Source of the DNA: Ancylobacter polymorphus
GTDB lineage: Bacteria; Pseudomonadota; Alphaproteobacteria; Rhizobiales; Xanthobacteraceae
Length of the DNA stretch: 64,000 bases
Direction: 5' to 3'
NCBI RefSeq assembly: GCF_030813495.1
Contig: NZ_JAUSUI010000002.1
Coordinates: 1 to 64,000 of the forward strand
The notes under the pieces are model-generated. The model was not told the DNA's origin. It saw only the letters and a program-made list of their open reading frames with translations, and made no database searches. Position 1 is the stretch's first letter; every line of letters begins with the position of its first letter. The position numbers were made by a program, and so were the translations under genes. Below, piece after piece: positions 42,906 to 52,916 of the stretch.

Positions 42906-43634
42906 GTGTTCGATATTTATACGATCATCTTCCTGGCCCTCGCCGTGTTCATCTTCATACGGCTGCGGAGCGTGCTGGGGCAGCGGACGGGGCGGGAGCG
43001 GCCGCCTTACGACCCCTATTCGCGCCGCGATGCCGCCAAGGCCCCGGCCGGCGCCTCCGACAAGGTGGTGAACTTCCCCGGTACCGCCGCCGACAAGCCG
43101 GCCGTGCCCGCACCGGTGGAGCCGGTGGACGAGGCCGAGCCCGCCCCGGCGCGCTGGGCCGGCATCGCCGAGGTCGGCTCGGCCGTGGCCAATGGGCTCG
43201 ACGCCATCGCCGCGCAGGAGCGCGAGTTCGACGCCAAGCACTTCCTCACCGGCGCCCGCGCGGCTTACGAGATGATCATCGTCGCCTTCGCCAATGGCGA
43301 CCGCGCGAGCCTGAAGGATCTTCTGGCGCGCGACGTGTTCGACGGTTTCAGCGCCGCCATCGCCGAGCGCGAGCAGCGCGGCGAAAAGATGGAAACGCAG
43401 TTCGTCGGCATCGAGAAGGCGGACATCATCGAAGCCGAGGCGCGCGGACGCAGCGCGCAGATCACCGTGCGCTTCCTCTCGCAGCTGATCTCCGTCACCC
43501 GCGACCGCAATGGCGGCGTGGTGGACGGCGATCCCGAACAGGTCGCCGACGTGACCGATGTGTGGACCTTCGCGCGCGAACTCGGCGCCCGCGACCCCAA
43601 CTGGAAGCTGGTCGCCACCGAAGCGGCTTCGTGA
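42906..43634 (+). CDS. Tim44-like inner-membrane-anchored protein (TimA family)
   Basis: 242 residues from GTG 42906. FDIYTIIFLALAVFIFIRLR is the N-terminal membrane anchor followed by SVLGQRTGRERPPYDPY, the conserved alphaproteobacterial start. The C-terminal Tim44 domain (about 110-242) contains FLTGARAAYEMIIVAFANGD and DVWTFARELGARDPNWKLVA. Caulobacter TimA localises to the inner membrane. mltA follows 12 bases downstream. Confidence 0.88.
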   Translation: MFDIYTIIFLALAVFIFIRLRSVLGQRTGRERPPYDPYSRRDAAKAPAGASDKVVNFPGTAADKPAVPAPVEPVDEAEPAPARWAGIAEVGSAVANGLDAIAAQEREFDAKHFLTGARAAYEMIIVAFANGDRASLKDLLARDVFDGFSAAIAEREQRGEKMETQFVGIEKADIIEAEARGRSAQITVRFLSQLISVTRDRNGGVVDGDPEQVADVTDVWTFARELGARDPNWKLVATEAAS

Positions 43635-43646
43635 GAAGATGACGGG

Positions 43647-44906
43647 GTGCGCACGCCTCTCATCCTATCGGCCCTTCTCCTCGTTCTGACCGTCGCCCTC
43701 GCCGGCGGGGGCAGCGATGCGCATGCCGCCCCGGCCCCGCTGTTTCCTCAGGCGGTGCTGGAGCCGACGCGCTTTTCCGCCCTCCCCGGCTGGGCGGGCG
43801 ATGACCATTTGAAGGCTCTCGCCACCTTCCGCCGCAGCTGCGCGGTGCTTGCGCGCAAGCCGGACCTCGTAAATCCGCCCCGCCGCGTCTTCACCGCCTT
43901 GCGTCCGATCTGCGCCCGTGCGGCGCGGCTGCCGAAGCGGCCGGGCGAGGCGGCGGCGCGAAAATTCTTCGAGCGCGAATTCCGCCCCTACACCATCACC
44001 GCGCTGGACAAGCCGGACGGCTTCCTCACCGGCTATTACGAACCGGAAGTCGAGGGCTCCCGCACCCGCTCCGATGTGTTCGCCACACCGCTCTATGCCC
44101 GGCCGCGCGACCTCATCATCGAGACCCCGCCCGGTGGCGGGCCGCCGACCAACAAGAGCGGCGCCTTTCGCGAGGTGGATGGCCAGCGCCTGCCCTATTT
44201 CGATCGCGCCGCCATTGAGGACGGGGCGCTGGGCGGCCGGGCGGAGGTGGTGGCGTGGATCCGCGATCCCGCCGACGCCTTCTTCGCCCATATTCAGGGA
44301 TCGGTACGGGTGCGCCTGCCCGATGGCGAGGTGCTGCGGCTCAATTATGACGGCCATAACGGCCAGCCCTACACGCCGATCGGCCGGCTGCTGATCGAAC
44401 GCGGGCTGGTGCCGCGCGAAAAGATGTCGATGGACGCCATTCGTGGCTATATCGCCGCCCATCCCGACGAAGGGCGTGACTTGATGCGGCAGAACCGTTC
44501 CTATGTCTTTTTCCGCATCGCCCGCGAACTGACCGCCGAGGACGGCGCCGTGGGCGCGCAGGGCCTGCCGCTCACCGCCGGCCGTTCGCTCGCCGTCGAC
44601 AAGGCGATCCATGTCTACGGCACGCCCATTTTCCTCGACGCCGAGCTGCCGACCGGGCCCGACGGCGCGAGCCAGCCCTTCGAGCGGCTGATGATCGCGC
44701 AGGACACCGGATCGGCCATTATCGGCCCGGCGCGCGGCGACATCTTCTTCGGCGCGGGGCGTGAGGCGGGCACCATCGCCGGCCGGGTGCAGCATCCCGG
44801 CCGCTTCATTGTGCTGCTGCCGCGCGCGCTCGATCCCGCCCGCGCCCGCGTGCCGCTGCCGAGACCCCGTCCCGCGATCCCCGCTGCCCTGTCGGAGACC
44901 CGGTGA
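43647..44906 (+). CDS. mltA: Membrane-bound lytic transglycosylase A
   Basis: 419 residues. A signal peptide ends near SDAHAAPA. The MltA domain has GFLTGYYEPEVEGSRTRSDV, YFDRAAIEDGAL and DAFFAHIQGSVRVRLPDG; the 3D domain ends with IAQDTGSAIIGPARGDIFFG. It cleaves peptidoglycan to 1,6-anhydromuropeptides in the periplasm. GTG at 43647 is the start; a lipobox is not evident. The TGATG overlap couples it to the next gene. Confidence 0.93.
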   Translation: MRTPLILSALLLVLTVALAGGGSDAHAAPAPLFPQAVLEPTRFSALPGWAGDDHLKALATFRRSCAVLARKPDLVNPPRRVFTALRPICARAARLPKRPGEAAARKFFEREFRPYTITALDKPDGFLTGYYEPEVEGSRTRSDVFATPLYARPRDLIIETPPGGGPPTNKSGAFREVDGQRLPYFDRAAIEDGALGGRAEVVAWIRDPADAFFAHIQGSVRVRLPDGEVLRLNYDGHNGQPYTPIGRLLIERGLVPREKMSMDAIRGYIAAHPDEGRDLMRQNRSYVFFRIARELTAEDGAVGAQGLPLTAGRSLAVDKAIHVYGTPIFLDAELPTGPDGASQPFERLMIAQDTGSAIIGPARGDIFFGAGREAGTIAGRVQHPGRFIVLLPRALDPARARVPLPRPRPAIPAALSETR

Positions 44907-45511
44907 TGGCGGGCAGCGATTCAGCCGGGCGCACCCGCCGCCGTCGGCCGCTCGACGCCGAGGAAAAGGCGCTGTGGGAGCATGTGACCCGCTCGATCAA
45001 GCCGATCCGCCCGGTGAAGCGCGCCGCCCTCGCCAAGGCGGAAACGAGCGGCATGGTCGAAGCGCCGCCCGAGGCCGCCGTGGCGGCGGCCAAGCCGGCC
45101 AAGGCCGTGCCCGTCATCGCCAAGGCGCCGCCGAAGCCCCCCGCCCCGCCGCCGCTCGCCCCGCTGGAGCCGAAGCTGCGGCGCCGGCTGTCGCGCGGGG
45201 CGGAGGTGGATGCGCGGCTCGACCTGCACGGCATGACCCAGGCCGCGGCGCATGGGAGGCTGATCGGCTTTCTGCGCGCCGCCCAGGGCGAGGGCCATGG
45301 GCTGGTGCTTGTCATAACAGGCAAGGGCGAGGCGATGAGCATGCTGGCCGGCGAAGGCGGGCGCGGGGTGCTGCGCCGGCTGGTGCCGCAATGGCTCGGC
45401 GCGCCGGAGCTGCGCACCATCGTGCTCGGGTTTGAGACCGCCGGGCGCGGCCATGGCGGGGAGGGCGCGCTCTATGTACGGGTGCGCCGCCTGCGCGGAG
45501 GCCGGCCGTGA
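44906..45511 (+). CDS. Smr-domain protein
   Basis: 201 residues. The C-terminal Smr domain shows RLDLHGMTQAAAHGRLIGFL, LVLVITGKG and GEGALYVRVRRLR; the N-terminal half is an Ala/Pro/Lys-rich linker. Smr domains nick or bind nucleic acids. The first codon may be GTG 44903 or ATG 44906. Overlaps the downstream XRE regulator by GTGA. Confidence 0.88.
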   Translation: MAGSDSAGRTRRRRPLDAEEKALWEHVTRSIKPIRPVKRAALAKAETSGMVEAPPEAAVAAAKPAKAVPVIAKAPPKPPAPPPLAPLEPKLRRRLSRGAEVDARLDLHGMTQAAAHGRLIGFLRAAQGEGHGLVLVITGKGEAMSMLAGEGGRGVLRRLVPQWLGAPELRTIVLGFETAGRGHGGEGALYVRVRRLRGGRP

Positions 45512-45873
45512 CGCCCTTCGGCCGCCGCTTGCGTGAACTGCGCGCCGAGCGCGGGGTGACGCTCAGCCAGATGGCGGAGGCGATCGGCGTGTCCGCCGCC
45601 TATCTCTCGGCGCTGGAACATGGCAAGCGCGGCCAGCCGACCTGGCTGATGCTCCAGCGCATCATCGCCTATTTCAACGTGATCTGGGACGAGGCCGAGG
45701 CGCTGCAGGCGCTGGCGGAGCTTTCCGATCCGCGCGTGGTGGTGGACACGTCCGGCCTTTCGCCGGAGGCCACCGAACTGGCCAATCTTCTCGCCCGCGA
45801 GATCGCCACCCTGCCGCCGGAGGCGGTGGCGGAACTGCTTGGCCGGCTCAAGATATTGGGGCGACCGGGGTAG
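45508..45873 (+). CDS. XRE-family transcriptional regulator
   Basis: 121 residues. FGRRLRELRAERGVTLSQMA-EAIGVSAAYLSALEHGKRG is the HTH; the C-terminal helices (SPEATELANLLAREIATLPP) form a small dimerisation region. GTG at 45508 overlaps the smr stop. Conserved next to Smr and HslU in many Hyphomicrobiales; targets unknown. It ends before a dispersed repeat and a parS site. Confidence 0.85.
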   Translation: MTPFGRRLRELRAERGVTLSQMAEAIGVSAAYLSALEHGKRGQPTWLMLQRIIAYFNVIWDEAEALQALAELSDPRVVVDTSGLSPEATELANLLAREIATLPPEAVAELLGRLKILGRPG

Positions 45874-45893
45874 CGCGAAAGCCGCCGCCGTCG

Positions 45894-45981
45894 GTCATCC
45901 CGGCCGAAGGCGAAGCCGCAGAGCCGGGATCGTCTGCGCGATCGAGCGATCCCGGATCGGGCTGCGCCCGTCCGGGATGAC
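45894..45981. repeat. Dispersed palindromic repeat, copy 1
   Basis: 88 bases beginning GTCATCCCGGCCG and ending CCGGGATGAC, so the ends are inverted repeats. An internal GCCGGGATCGTCTGC...GATCCCGGATCGG arm is shared with the copy at 60178-60275. It lies between the XRE gene and the hslU end, immediately before parS site 5. Confidence 0.85.
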
Positions 45982-45990
45982 GCGCGCGCC

Positions 45991-46006
45991 CGTTTCACGT
46001 GAAACG
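45991..46006. promoter_or_regulatory. parS site 5, between XRE gene and hslU
   Basis: CGTTTCACGTGAAACG is a perfect 16-base palindrome with the 14-base parS core. It is intergenic and about 7.7 kb from the hemE origin candidate on the other side from parAB. Confidence 0.92.
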
Positions 46007-46039
46007 CTGAGTCGGCTCAGCACTCGTTCCGGGGCCGAA

Positions 46040-47347
46040 TCAGAGGATGTAGCGGCTGAGGTCGGTATTGCCGGCGAGGTCGGCGACGCGGGAGCGGACA
46101 TAGTCGCCATCCACCACCACCCGGTCGCCCGCGCGGTCCGGCGCGGTGAAGGACAGATCGTCCAGCACCCGCTCGATCACCGTCTGCAGCCGCCGGGCGC
46201 CGATATTCTCCACCGAGGCATTCACCTGCACGGCGATGTCGGCGATGGCCGCCACCGCTTCCTCGGTGATGACGAGCTCGACCCCTTCCGTGCCCATCAG
46301 CGCCACCGACTGCTTGACGAGGCTCGCCTCGGTCTCGGTGAGGATGCGGGTGAAGTCTTCCCGCGTCAGCGCTTCCAGCTCGACCCGGATCGGCAGCCGG
46401 CCCTGAAGCTCGGGCAGCAGGTCCGAGGGCTTGGAGACGTGGAAGGCGCCGGAGGCGATGAACAGGATGTGGTCGGTCTTCACCGCGCCGTGCTTGGTGG
46501 AGACGGTCGTGCCCTCGATCAGCGGCAGCAGGTCGCGCTGCACGCCCTCGCGCGAGACATCGGCGCCGCCGCGCCGCTCCGAGCCGGCGATCTTGTCGAT
46601 CTCGTCGAGAAAGACGATGCCGTTTTCCTCCACCGAGCGGATGGCTTCCTGCACGATGGCGTCCTGGTCGATCAGCTTGTCGGCCTCTTCCGAGAGCAGC
46701 AGCGGATGGGCGTCCTTCACCGTCACCCGGCGCGGCTTGGAGCGGCCGCCAAAGGCCTTGCCCAGCATGTCGCCGATGGAGACCGCGCCCATCTGCGCGC
46801 CGGGCATGCCGGGAATTTCGAACATCGGCAGGCCCTGATTGCCCGAGGCGATCTCGATCTCGATCTCCTTGTCGTCCATCAGCCCGTCGCGCAGCTTCTT
46901 GCGGAAGCTCTCGCGGGTGCCGGCCGAGGCGGTGGCGCCGACCAGCGCGTCGAGCACCCGTTCCTCGGCGGCGAGATGCGCCTTGGCCTCGACGCCCTTG
47001 CGGCGCACCTCGCGCACCAGGCCGATGCCGATTTCGACGAGATCGCGGATGATCTGTTCGACATCGCGCCCGACATAGCCGACCTCGGTGAACTTGGTCG
47101 CCTCGACCTTGAGGAAGGGCGCGCCGGCGAGCTTGGCGAGGCGGCGGGAGATTTCCGTCTTGCCGACGCCGGTGGGGCCGATCATCAAAATGTTCTTCGG
47201 CAGCACTTCCTCGCGCAGCTGCCCTTCCAGCTGCTGGCGGCGCCAGCGGTTGCGCAGCGCGATGGCGACCGCGCGCTTGGCCTTGTGCTGGCCGACAATG
47301 TAGCGGTCGAGCTCGGAGACGATTTCGCGGGGCGAGAAGCTGGTCAT
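46040..47347 (-). CDS. hslU: HslU ATPase subunit of the HslVU protease
   Basis: 435 residues. [20 protein letters not shown] starts the N-domain, Walker A is [12 protein letters not shown] (Lys63), the I-domain lies in the middle, Walker B is [14 protein letters not shown] and the C-terminus DLSRYIL ends in the conserved tail that inserts into HslV. Its ATG overlaps the stop of the preceding membrane-protein gene (ATGA). Confidence 0.97.
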   Translation of the reverse strand: MTSFSPREIVSELDRYIVGQHKAKRAVAIALRNRWRRQQLEGQLREEVLPKNILMIGPTGVGKTEISRRLAKLAGAPFLKVEATKFTEVGYVGRDVEQIIRDLVEIGIGLVREVRRKGVEAKAHLAAEERVLDALVGATASAGTRESFRKKLRDGLMDDKEIEIEIASGNQGLPMFEIPGMPGAQMGAVSIGDMLGKAFGGRSKPRRVTVKDAHPLLLSEEADKLIDQDAIVQEAIRSVEENGIVFLDEIDKIAGSERRGGADVSREGVQRDLLPLIEGTTVSTKHGAVKTDHILFIASGAFHVSKPSDLLPELQGRLPIRVELEALTREDFTRILTETEASLVKQSVALMGTEGVELVITEEAVAAIADIAVQVNASVENIGARRLQTVIERVLDDLSFTAPDRAGDRVVVDGDYVRSRVADLAGNTDLSRYIL

Positions 47348-48438
47348 GACGATGAGGCGATCCGCGTCGAGAGATGAACAGGGGGGCGGGGCAGGCGCTG
47401 CGCCAACCCGGCCGGCAGGAGCGCGAGCACGCCCCGACGCAGCGGGTGCCAGAGCGCGCTCAGCAAGAGGATCAGGGCGCCGAGCACCAACAGGCTCAGC
47501 GGCGTCGAGCTATCGGCGAAGCCGCTCACCTCGATGAGCGAGGCGAAGGCGAAGCCGGCATAGGCGAGGCCGGAGACCAGAAGCGCGCGGCGGTCGATCA
47601 GAATGGCGACCACGCCGAGCACGGCGAACACTGCCAGCACCGGCAGCGCGCTGGTCTCGCCGGGCGTGCCGTCCGGCCAGATGAAGCCGTGGATGAGCGG
47701 ATGCACGATCAGCGGCGCCGCCAGCAGATGCAGCCAGAAAGCGATGTCGGTGCGCCGCGTCAGCCGCTGCGGATCGCTGATGTCGAAACGCATGGCGAGG
47801 GCGAAGACGCCGAGGCCGCAGACCATCAGCACCGGATTGATCGCGGCCTCGATGCCGCCGGGCGCCACGGCCGCGACCAGGCCGACCACGATCGCGACCA
47901 GCGCGGCGGCGCCGGCGGCGATGGTGATCGGCACCCGGAAGCGCCAGTAATGCAGCGTCGCGGCCGCCAGCGTCGCCAGACCGGCGAGCGCCAGGGTCAC
48001 GGGTTGCTCGCTCAGCGACAGGACGCTCGGGAACAGAGGCACGGTGCTGCCCAGCGCGGCCGACGCCGCCACGAACACCGAGGCGCAGAACACCACGAGC
48101 AGCACGATGCTGGGCAGCGCCATGCGCTGCACGCGGGTGAAGAATTCCGCCAGCAGCCAGCTGGCCGCGGCGATCGCGGCCCACATGCCGGCGGGGCCGA
48201 GCGCCGCGCTGAAATAGCCCAGCGCGCCGAGAAACAGCGCGAGGCCGATGGTGACGAAGATGTCGCCGAAGCCGGTGACGAGGCGCAGCCGCTCGTCATC
48301 CTCCGGCGGCGGCAGGATGGCGTCGGTGCTGGCGCCCGATGCCAGCTCGGCCTCCAGGGCGCGCAGGCGCTCGGCCTGCTCGGGCGAGATGATGCCGCGC
48401 TCGGTCGCGATGAGAACGGTCTGCTGCGAAAGGGTCAC
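47344..48438 (-). CDS. Polytopic membrane protein encoded between hslV and hslU
   Basis: 364 residues from GTG 48438. A soluble N-terminus (about 55 residues with [20 protein letters not shown]) precedes about ten hydrophobic helices. Neither hydrolase nor transporter motifs are seen. It overlaps hslV (GTGA) and hslU (ATGA) so is translationally coupled to both protease genes. The N-terminal helix-rich region followed by many short helices resembles DUF2157/DUF4401-type membrane proteins, without certainty. In other Hyphomicrobiales this slot often holds an acetyltransferase, so the gene content here is variable. Confidence 0.8.
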   Translation of the reverse strand: MTLSQQTVLIATERGIISPEQAERLRALEAELASGASTDAILPPPEDDERLRLVTGFGDIFVTIGLALFLGALGYFSAALGPAGMWAAIAAASWLLAEFFTRVQRMALPSIVLLVVFCASVFVAASAALGSTVPLFPSVLSLSEQPVTLALAGLATLAAATLHYWRFRVPITIAAGAAALVAIVVGLVAAVAPGGIEAAINPVLMVCGLGVFALAMRFDISDPQRLTRRTDIAFWLHLLAAPLIVHPLIHGFIWPDGTPGETSALPVLAVFAVLGVVAILIDRRALLVSGLAYAGFAFASLIEVSGFADSSTPLSLLVLGALILLLSALWHPLRRGVLALLPAGLAQRLPRPPVHLSTRIASSS

Positions 48439-48980
48439 CCGATCGTCTCCACCACCACATTATGGTTGGTGTAGATGCAGATATCGGCGGCGATGGCGAG
48501 ACTCTTGCGCACGATGGCCTCGGCGTCCTTGCCGCTGTCGGCGAGTGCGCGGGCCGCCGCCAGCGCGAAGCCGCCGCCCGAGCCGATGGCCGCGATGCCG
48601 TTCTCCGGCTCCAGCACGTCGCCGGTGCCGGTGAGCACCAGCGTCACCTGGGCATCGGCGACGATCATCATCGCCTCCAGCCGGCGCAGATAGCGGTCGG
48701 TGCGCCAGTCCTTGGCGAGCTCGACGCAGGCGCGCTGCAGCTGGCCCGGATACTGCTCCAGCTTGGCTTCCAGCCGCTCGAACAGGGTGAAGGCGTCCGC
48801 CGTGGCGCCGGCGAAGCCGCCGATCACGTCGCCCTTGCCGAGCCGGCGCACCTTGCGGGCGTTCGACTTCATCACCGTGTTGCCGAGCGTCACCTGCCCG
48901 TCGCCGCCAATGGCGACGCGCCCGTCCGCGCGGACGGAGACGATGGTGGTGCCGTAGATCGTGTCGGGGGAATGGGTCAT
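48435..48980 (-). CDS. hslV: HslV peptidase subunit of the HslVU protease
   Basis: 181 residues. The catalytic N-terminal Thr is Thr11 after a short propeptide [10 protein letters not shown] ([10 protein letters not shown]). [20 protein letters not shown] and the [18 protein letters not shown] motif are family signatures. The start at 48980 follows GGAG, rather than 49031. Stop overlaps the membrane-protein start. Confidence 0.95.
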   Translation of the reverse strand: MTHSPDTIYGTTIVSVRADGRVAIGGDGQVTLGNTVMKSNARKVRRLGKGDVIGGFAGATADAFTLFERLEAKLEQYPGQLQRACVELAKDWRTDRYLRRLEAMMIVADAQVTLVLTGTGDVLEPENGIAAIGSGGGFALAAARALADSGKDAEAIVRKSLAIAADICIYTNHNVVVETIG

Positions 48981-49125
48981 GAAGGGCTCCGCTCGAAGCC
49001 CCTTACTTAAGGCCTCAATGCGCGGGCGCAACTCGCCGCGCCCGCAGCCTCCGCTGTCATGCGTGCATATGGCATAGCAACCGCATAGCTGCTAAGAGGC
49101 GCGCTCTTTCCGGGAGCCCTTTGCT

Positions 49126-49719
49126 ATGCGCACGGCCAGCATCACCCGCGCCACCAAGGAAACGCAGATCCGCCTCTCCGTCGATCTCGACGGCACGGGG
49201 AAGGCGACCATCGCGACCGGGGTGGGCTTTTTCGACCATATGCTGGACCTTCTCGCCCGCCATTCGCGCATCGACATGGAGATCGAGGCCAAGGGCGACC
49301 TGCATATCGATTTCCACCACACGGTGGAGGATGTCGGCATCGCGCTCGGCCAGGCGGTGAAGGCGGCGCTGGGCGACATGCGCGGCGTCACCCGCTATGC
49401 CAGCCTCCACCTGCCGATGGACGAGACGCTGACCCGCGTCGCGCTCGACATTTCCGGCCGGCCCTTTCTCGTGTTCCGCACCGAGTTCGCGGTGGCGAAG
49501 ATCGGCGCGTTCGACACCGAGCTGGTGCGCGAGTTCTTCCAGGCCTTCGCCATCAATGCCGGTCTGACCCTGCATGTGGAGACTCTCTATGGCGCCAATG
49601 CGCACCATATAGCCGAGAGCTGCTTCAAGGGTCTGGCCCGCGCGCTGCGCGCGGCGGTGGCGATCGATCCGGCGGCGGCGGGGGAAATTCCCTCCACCAA
49701 GGGCAGCCTTGGCGGCTGA
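49126..49719 (+). CDS. hisB: Imidazoleglycerol-phosphate dehydratase
   Basis: 197 residues. Metal-binding motifs are [35 protein letters not shown] and [19 protein letters not shown]. Seventh step of histidine synthesis (IGP to imidazole acetol phosphate). Monofunctional, without the HAD phosphatase fusion of E. coli. CGGGAG precedes the ATG; divergent from hslV. Confidence 0.97.
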   Translation: MRTASITRATKETQIRLSVDLDGTGKATIATGVGFFDHMLDLLARHSRIDMEIEAKGDLHIDFHHTVEDVGIALGQAVKAALGDMRGVTRYASLHLPMDETLTRVALDISGRPFLVFRTEFAVAKIGAFDTELVREFFQAFAINAGLTLHVETLYGANAHHIAESCFKGLARALRAAVAIDPAAAGEIPSTKGSLGG

Positions 49720-49740
49720 CGGGGCAGGAACGGGCACGGC

Positions 49741-50238
49741 ATGGCGGTCTGGACGGTTTTCGAACCCGAGGAGGCGGAGACGCGGCGCAGCACCCAGCAA
49801 TGGGCGGACGGCTTCGTCTTCGTGCCCGAACGCCTGTCCTGGAGCGCGCTGCCCGTCGCGCCGCTGGTGCTGCTGCGCCACCGCCTGTGGCTGGCTTTCG
49901 TCGGCTATGCGCTGCTGCAGGCGGCGGTGATCCTCGCCGTCAGCGTGCTCGACCTGCCCGACCGTGCGCTGGTGCTGCTGCTCGTCGGCAATATCGCCGT
50001 CGCCGTGGGCCTGCCGGGTCTGCGGCGGTCTAAGCTGCTCACCCAGGGCTATGAGGAGGCGGGCTGCGTGGTGGCGCATACGCTGGAAGCCGCCGAACAG
50101 CGCTATTTCGACGCCCGGCTCGGCGACGTGGCCACGCCGCGTCCTTTCCTGCCGCCGATGGGCGGCGCCCGTGTCCCTGCCGGGGCGCGGCCGGCCGAAG
50201 CCGGCGTGCTCGGCCTGTTTCCGGAGGCGACAAGATGA
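49741..50238 (+). CDS. DUF2628 membrane protein in the his operon
   Basis: 165 residues. Two or three hydrophobic segments ([39 protein letters not shown]) between soluble ends; the DUF2628 pattern begins [19 protein letters not shown]. It lies between hisB and hisH, overlapping hisH by ATGA, as in related Hyphomicrobiales. It is not a known histidine enzyme; the role is unknown. Confidence 0.85.
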   Translation: MAVWTVFEPEEAETRRSTQQWADGFVFVPERLSWSALPVAPLVLLRHRLWLAFVGYALLQAAVILAVSVLDLPDRALVLLLVGNIAVAVGLPGLRRSKLLTQGYEEAGCVVAHTLEAAEQRYFDARLGDVATPRPFLPPMGGARVPAGARPAEAGVLGLFPEATR

Positions 50239-50897
50239 CCCCGCCTGCCCCCGTCGCTTTGATCGACTACGGTTCCGGCAATCTGCATTCCGCCGGCAAG
50301 GCGCTGGAGCGCGCCGCGCGCGAGGGCGGCAGCGGCAAGGCCGTGCTGGTGACGGCCGACCCCGACGTGGTGCGCCGCGCCGATCGTATCGTGTTGCCCG
50401 GGGTGGGCGCCTATGCCGACTGCCGGCGCGGGCTCGACGCCGTGCCCGGCATGGTGGAGGCGCTGACCGAGGCGGTGATGGAACGGGGCCGGCCGTTTCT
50501 CGGCATCTGCGTCGGGCTGCAATTGATGGCGACGCGCGGGCTGGAACATGGCGACACTGCCGGGCTCGGCTGGATCGACGGCGAGGTGGTGAAGATCGAG
50601 CCGGCCGATCCGACGCTGAAGATCCCGCATATGGGCTGGAATTCGCTCGACGTGGCGCGCCCGCACCCGCTGCTGGCCGGCATTCCCACCGGCGAGGGCG
50701 GGCTCGACGCCTATTTCGTCCATTCCTATCACCTCAACGCCGCGCGTGCGGGCGATGTGATCGCGACCACTTCTTATGGCGGTGCCGTCACCGCCATGGT
50801 CGGCCGCGACAACCTCGCCGGAACGCAGTTCCATCCCGAGAAGAGCCAGCGCCTCGGCCTCGCCCTTCTCGCCAATTTCCTGAAGTGGGCGCCGTGA
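50235..50897 (+). CDS. hisH: Imidazole glycerol phosphate synthase, glutaminase subunit HisH
   Basis: 220 residues. Class I glutamine amidotransferase with the nucleophile in [17 protein letters not shown] in the middle, and [11 protein letters not shown] supplying His and Glu. It produces ammonia channelled to HisF. Overlaps hisA by GTGA. Confidence 0.96.
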   Translation: MTPPAPVALIDYGSGNLHSAGKALERAAREGGSGKAVLVTADPDVVRRADRIVLPGVGAYADCRRGLDAVPGMVEALTEAVMERGRPFLGICVGLQLMATRGLEHGDTAGLGWIDGEVVKIEPADPTLKIPHMGWNSLDVARPHPLLAGIPTGEGGLDAYFVHSYHLNAARAGDVIATTSYGGAVTAMVGRDNLAGTQFHPEKSQRLGLALLANFLKWAP

Positions 50898-51628
50898 TCC
50901 TCTTTCCCGCCATCGATCTCAAGGAAGGCAAGTGCGTGCGCCTGCAGCAGGGCGACATGGCACGCGCCACCATCTTCAACCACGACCCCGCCCAGCAGGC
51001 GGCGCAGTTCGAGGCCCAGGGTTTCCGCTATCTGCACATTGTCGATCTCGACGGTGCCTTTGCCGGCGCGCCGGTGAACGCGGCGCCGGTGGAGCGCATT
51101 CTCGAAGCCGTCACCATGCCGGTGCAGCTCGGCGGCGGCATTCGCGACATTGGCCGGGTCGAGGACTGGCTGGAAAAGGGCATCACCCGCGTCATCCTCG
51201 GCACGGCGGCGGTGCGCGACCCCGCCTTCGTCAGGCAAGCGGCGCGCCGTTTTCCCGGCCGCGTGGCGGTGGGGCTCGACGCCAAGGACGGGCGCGTGGC
51301 GGTGGAAGGCTGGGCCGAGACCTCGGACCTCACCGCGCTGGAACTGGCGCAGCGCTTCGAGGATGCCGGCGTGGCCGCCATCATCTACACCGACATTGCC
51401 CGCGACGGGCTGCTGAAGGGCCTCAATATGGAGGCCACCATCGCGCTGGCGGAGGCGATCTCCATTCCGGTCATCGCCTCGGGCGGGCTCGCCTCGCTCG
51501 ACGACGTGAAGGCGCTGATGGAGCCGCGCGCCGCGAAGCTGGAAGGCGCCATCACCGGAAGGGCGCTCTATGATGGCCGGCTCGATCCGCGCGCCGCGCT
51601 GGCGCTGGTGGCGGGGCGGACGGCATGA
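50894..51628 (+). CDS. hisA: ProFAR isomerase HisA
   Basis: 244 residues from GTG 50894. (beta/alpha)8 barrel; [20 protein letters not shown] contains the catalytic Asp, [10 protein letters not shown] and [14 protein letters not shown] the second Asp. It isomerises ProFAR to PRFAR. hisF follows with either 4-base overlap or a 26-base gap depending on its start. Confidence 0.96.
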   Translation: MILFPAIDLKEGKCVRLQQGDMARATIFNHDPAQQAAQFEAQGFRYLHIVDLDGAFAGAPVNAAPVERILEAVTMPVQLGGGIRDIGRVEDWLEKGITRVILGTAAVRDPAFVRQAARRFPGRVAVGLDAKDGRVAVEGWAETSDLTALELAQRFEDAGVAAIIYTDIARDGLLKGLNMEATIALAEAISIPVIASGGLASLDDVKALMEPRAAKLEGAITGRALYDGRLDPRAALALVAGRTA

Positions 51629-51654
51629 GCGACGCAGCCGCCCGGGGGGATTCC

Positions 51655-52452
51655 ATGCTGAAGGTCCGCGTCATCCCCTGCCTCGACGTCAAGGACGGCC
51701 GGGTCGTCAAGGGCGTGAAATTCGTCGATCTGCGCGACGCCGGCGATCCCGTGGAGGCGGCCAAGGCCTATGACGCCGCCGGCGCCGACGAACTCTGCTT
51801 TCTCGACATCACCGCCAGCGTCGAGGCGCGCAGCACGCTGATCGATGTGGTGAGCCGCACCGCCGAACAGTGCTTCATGCCGCTCACCGTCGGTGGCGGC
51901 GTGCGCACGGTGGAGGACATCCGCGCGCTGCTCAACGCCGGCGCCGACAAGGTGTCGATCAACACGGCGGCGGTGAACCGGCGGGACTTCGTGCGCGAGG
52001 CGGCGGAAAAGTTCGGCGAGCAGTGCATCGTCGTCGCCATCGACGCCAAGAAGGTCTCTGCCGAGGGCGAGCCTGATCGCTGGGAAATCTTCACCCATGG
52101 CGGGCGCAACCGCACCGGCATCGACGCCGTGGAGTATGCCAGGGAAGTCGTCGCGCTCGGGGCCGGCGAAATCCTGCTCACCTCCATGGACCGCGACGGC
52201 ACCGGCGAAGGCTTCGACCTGAAGCTGACCCGCGCGATTTCCGATGCGGTGACGGTGCCGGTGATCGCGTCCGGCGGCGTCGGCACGCTCGATCACCTCG
52301 TCGACGGCATTCGCGAGGGCGGGGCCTCGGCGGTGCTGGCGGCCTCGATCTTCCATTTCGGCACCTTCACCATCGGCGCCGCCAAGGAAGCCCTGGCGCA
52401 AGCCGGCCTCCCCGTCCGGCGCGGCGGTGGCGACAGCGCGGAGACGGCCTGA
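51655..52452 (+). CDS. hisF: Imidazole glycerol phosphate synthase, cyclase subunit HisF
   Basis: 265 residues from ATG 51655 ([20 protein letters not shown], preceded by GGGGGGA). An ATG at 51625 overlapping hisA would add ten non-conserved residues. First catalytic Asp in CLDVKDG; second in [15 protein letters not shown]. With HisH it makes IGP and AICAR. TGATG links it to hisE. Confidence 0.95.
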   Translation: MLKVRVIPCLDVKDGRVVKGVKFVDLRDAGDPVEAAKAYDAAGADELCFLDITASVEARSTLIDVVSRTAEQCFMPLTVGGGVRTVEDIRALLNAGADKVSINTAAVNRRDFVREAAEKFGEQCIVVAIDAKKVSAEGEPDRWEIFTHGGRNRTGIDAVEYAREVVALGAGEILLTSMDRDGTGEGFDLKLTRAISDAVTVPVIASGGVGTLDHLVDGIREGGASAVLAASIFHFGTFTIGAAKEALAQAGLPVRRGGGDSAETA

Positions 52453-52787
52453 TGACCGACACACCCACCCGCGTCACCCTCGAAGAACTGGCCGCCATCG
52501 TCGCCCGGCGTGCTGCGGCCGAGGGCGAGCCGTCCTACACCCGCACCCTGCTCGCCAAGGGCGTCGCCAAATGCGCGCAGAAGCTGGGCGAGGAAGCGGT
52601 GGAGACGGCGCTCGCCGCCGTCGGCACCGATACGAAAGCGGTCATTTCCGAAAGCGCCGATCTTCTCTACCATCTTGCCGTGCTGCTTCAGGCGCGCGGC
52701 GTGTCGCTGGATGACGTGTATGCGGAGCTCGGCCGCCGGACGAACCAGTCCGGCCTGGAGGAAAAGGCGTCCCGCCCCAAGGGCTGA
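52452..52787 (+). CDS. hisE: Phosphoribosyl-ATP pyrophosphohydrolase
   Basis: 111 residues. [30 protein letters not shown] has the MazG-like Glu cluster; [29 protein letters not shown] completes it. Second step of histidine synthesis. The his run hisB-hisH-hisA-hisF-hisE ends here. Confidence 0.96.
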   Translation: MTDTPTRVTLEELAAIVARRAAAEGEPSYTRTLLAKGVAKCAQKLGEEAVETALAAVGTDTKAVISESADLLYHLAVLLQARGVSLDDVYAELGRRTNQSGLEEKASRPKG

Positions 52788-52916
52788 GGGCGCCATCCCC
52801 TTGTTCCCGACGGCCGTTCTCCGGCCGGCGGCCAGTATCCTGCCTTCAACTAAGGTGGTATACGGTCGACCAACGCCCGGCGCTTTGAATGTCCGGGCGA
52901 GCCGGGAAACGCTACC

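Noticed and set aside
49020-49125. His leader peptide/attenuator before hisB
   Set aside because: No His-codon run or terminator hairpin is seen between the hslV start and the hisB start.
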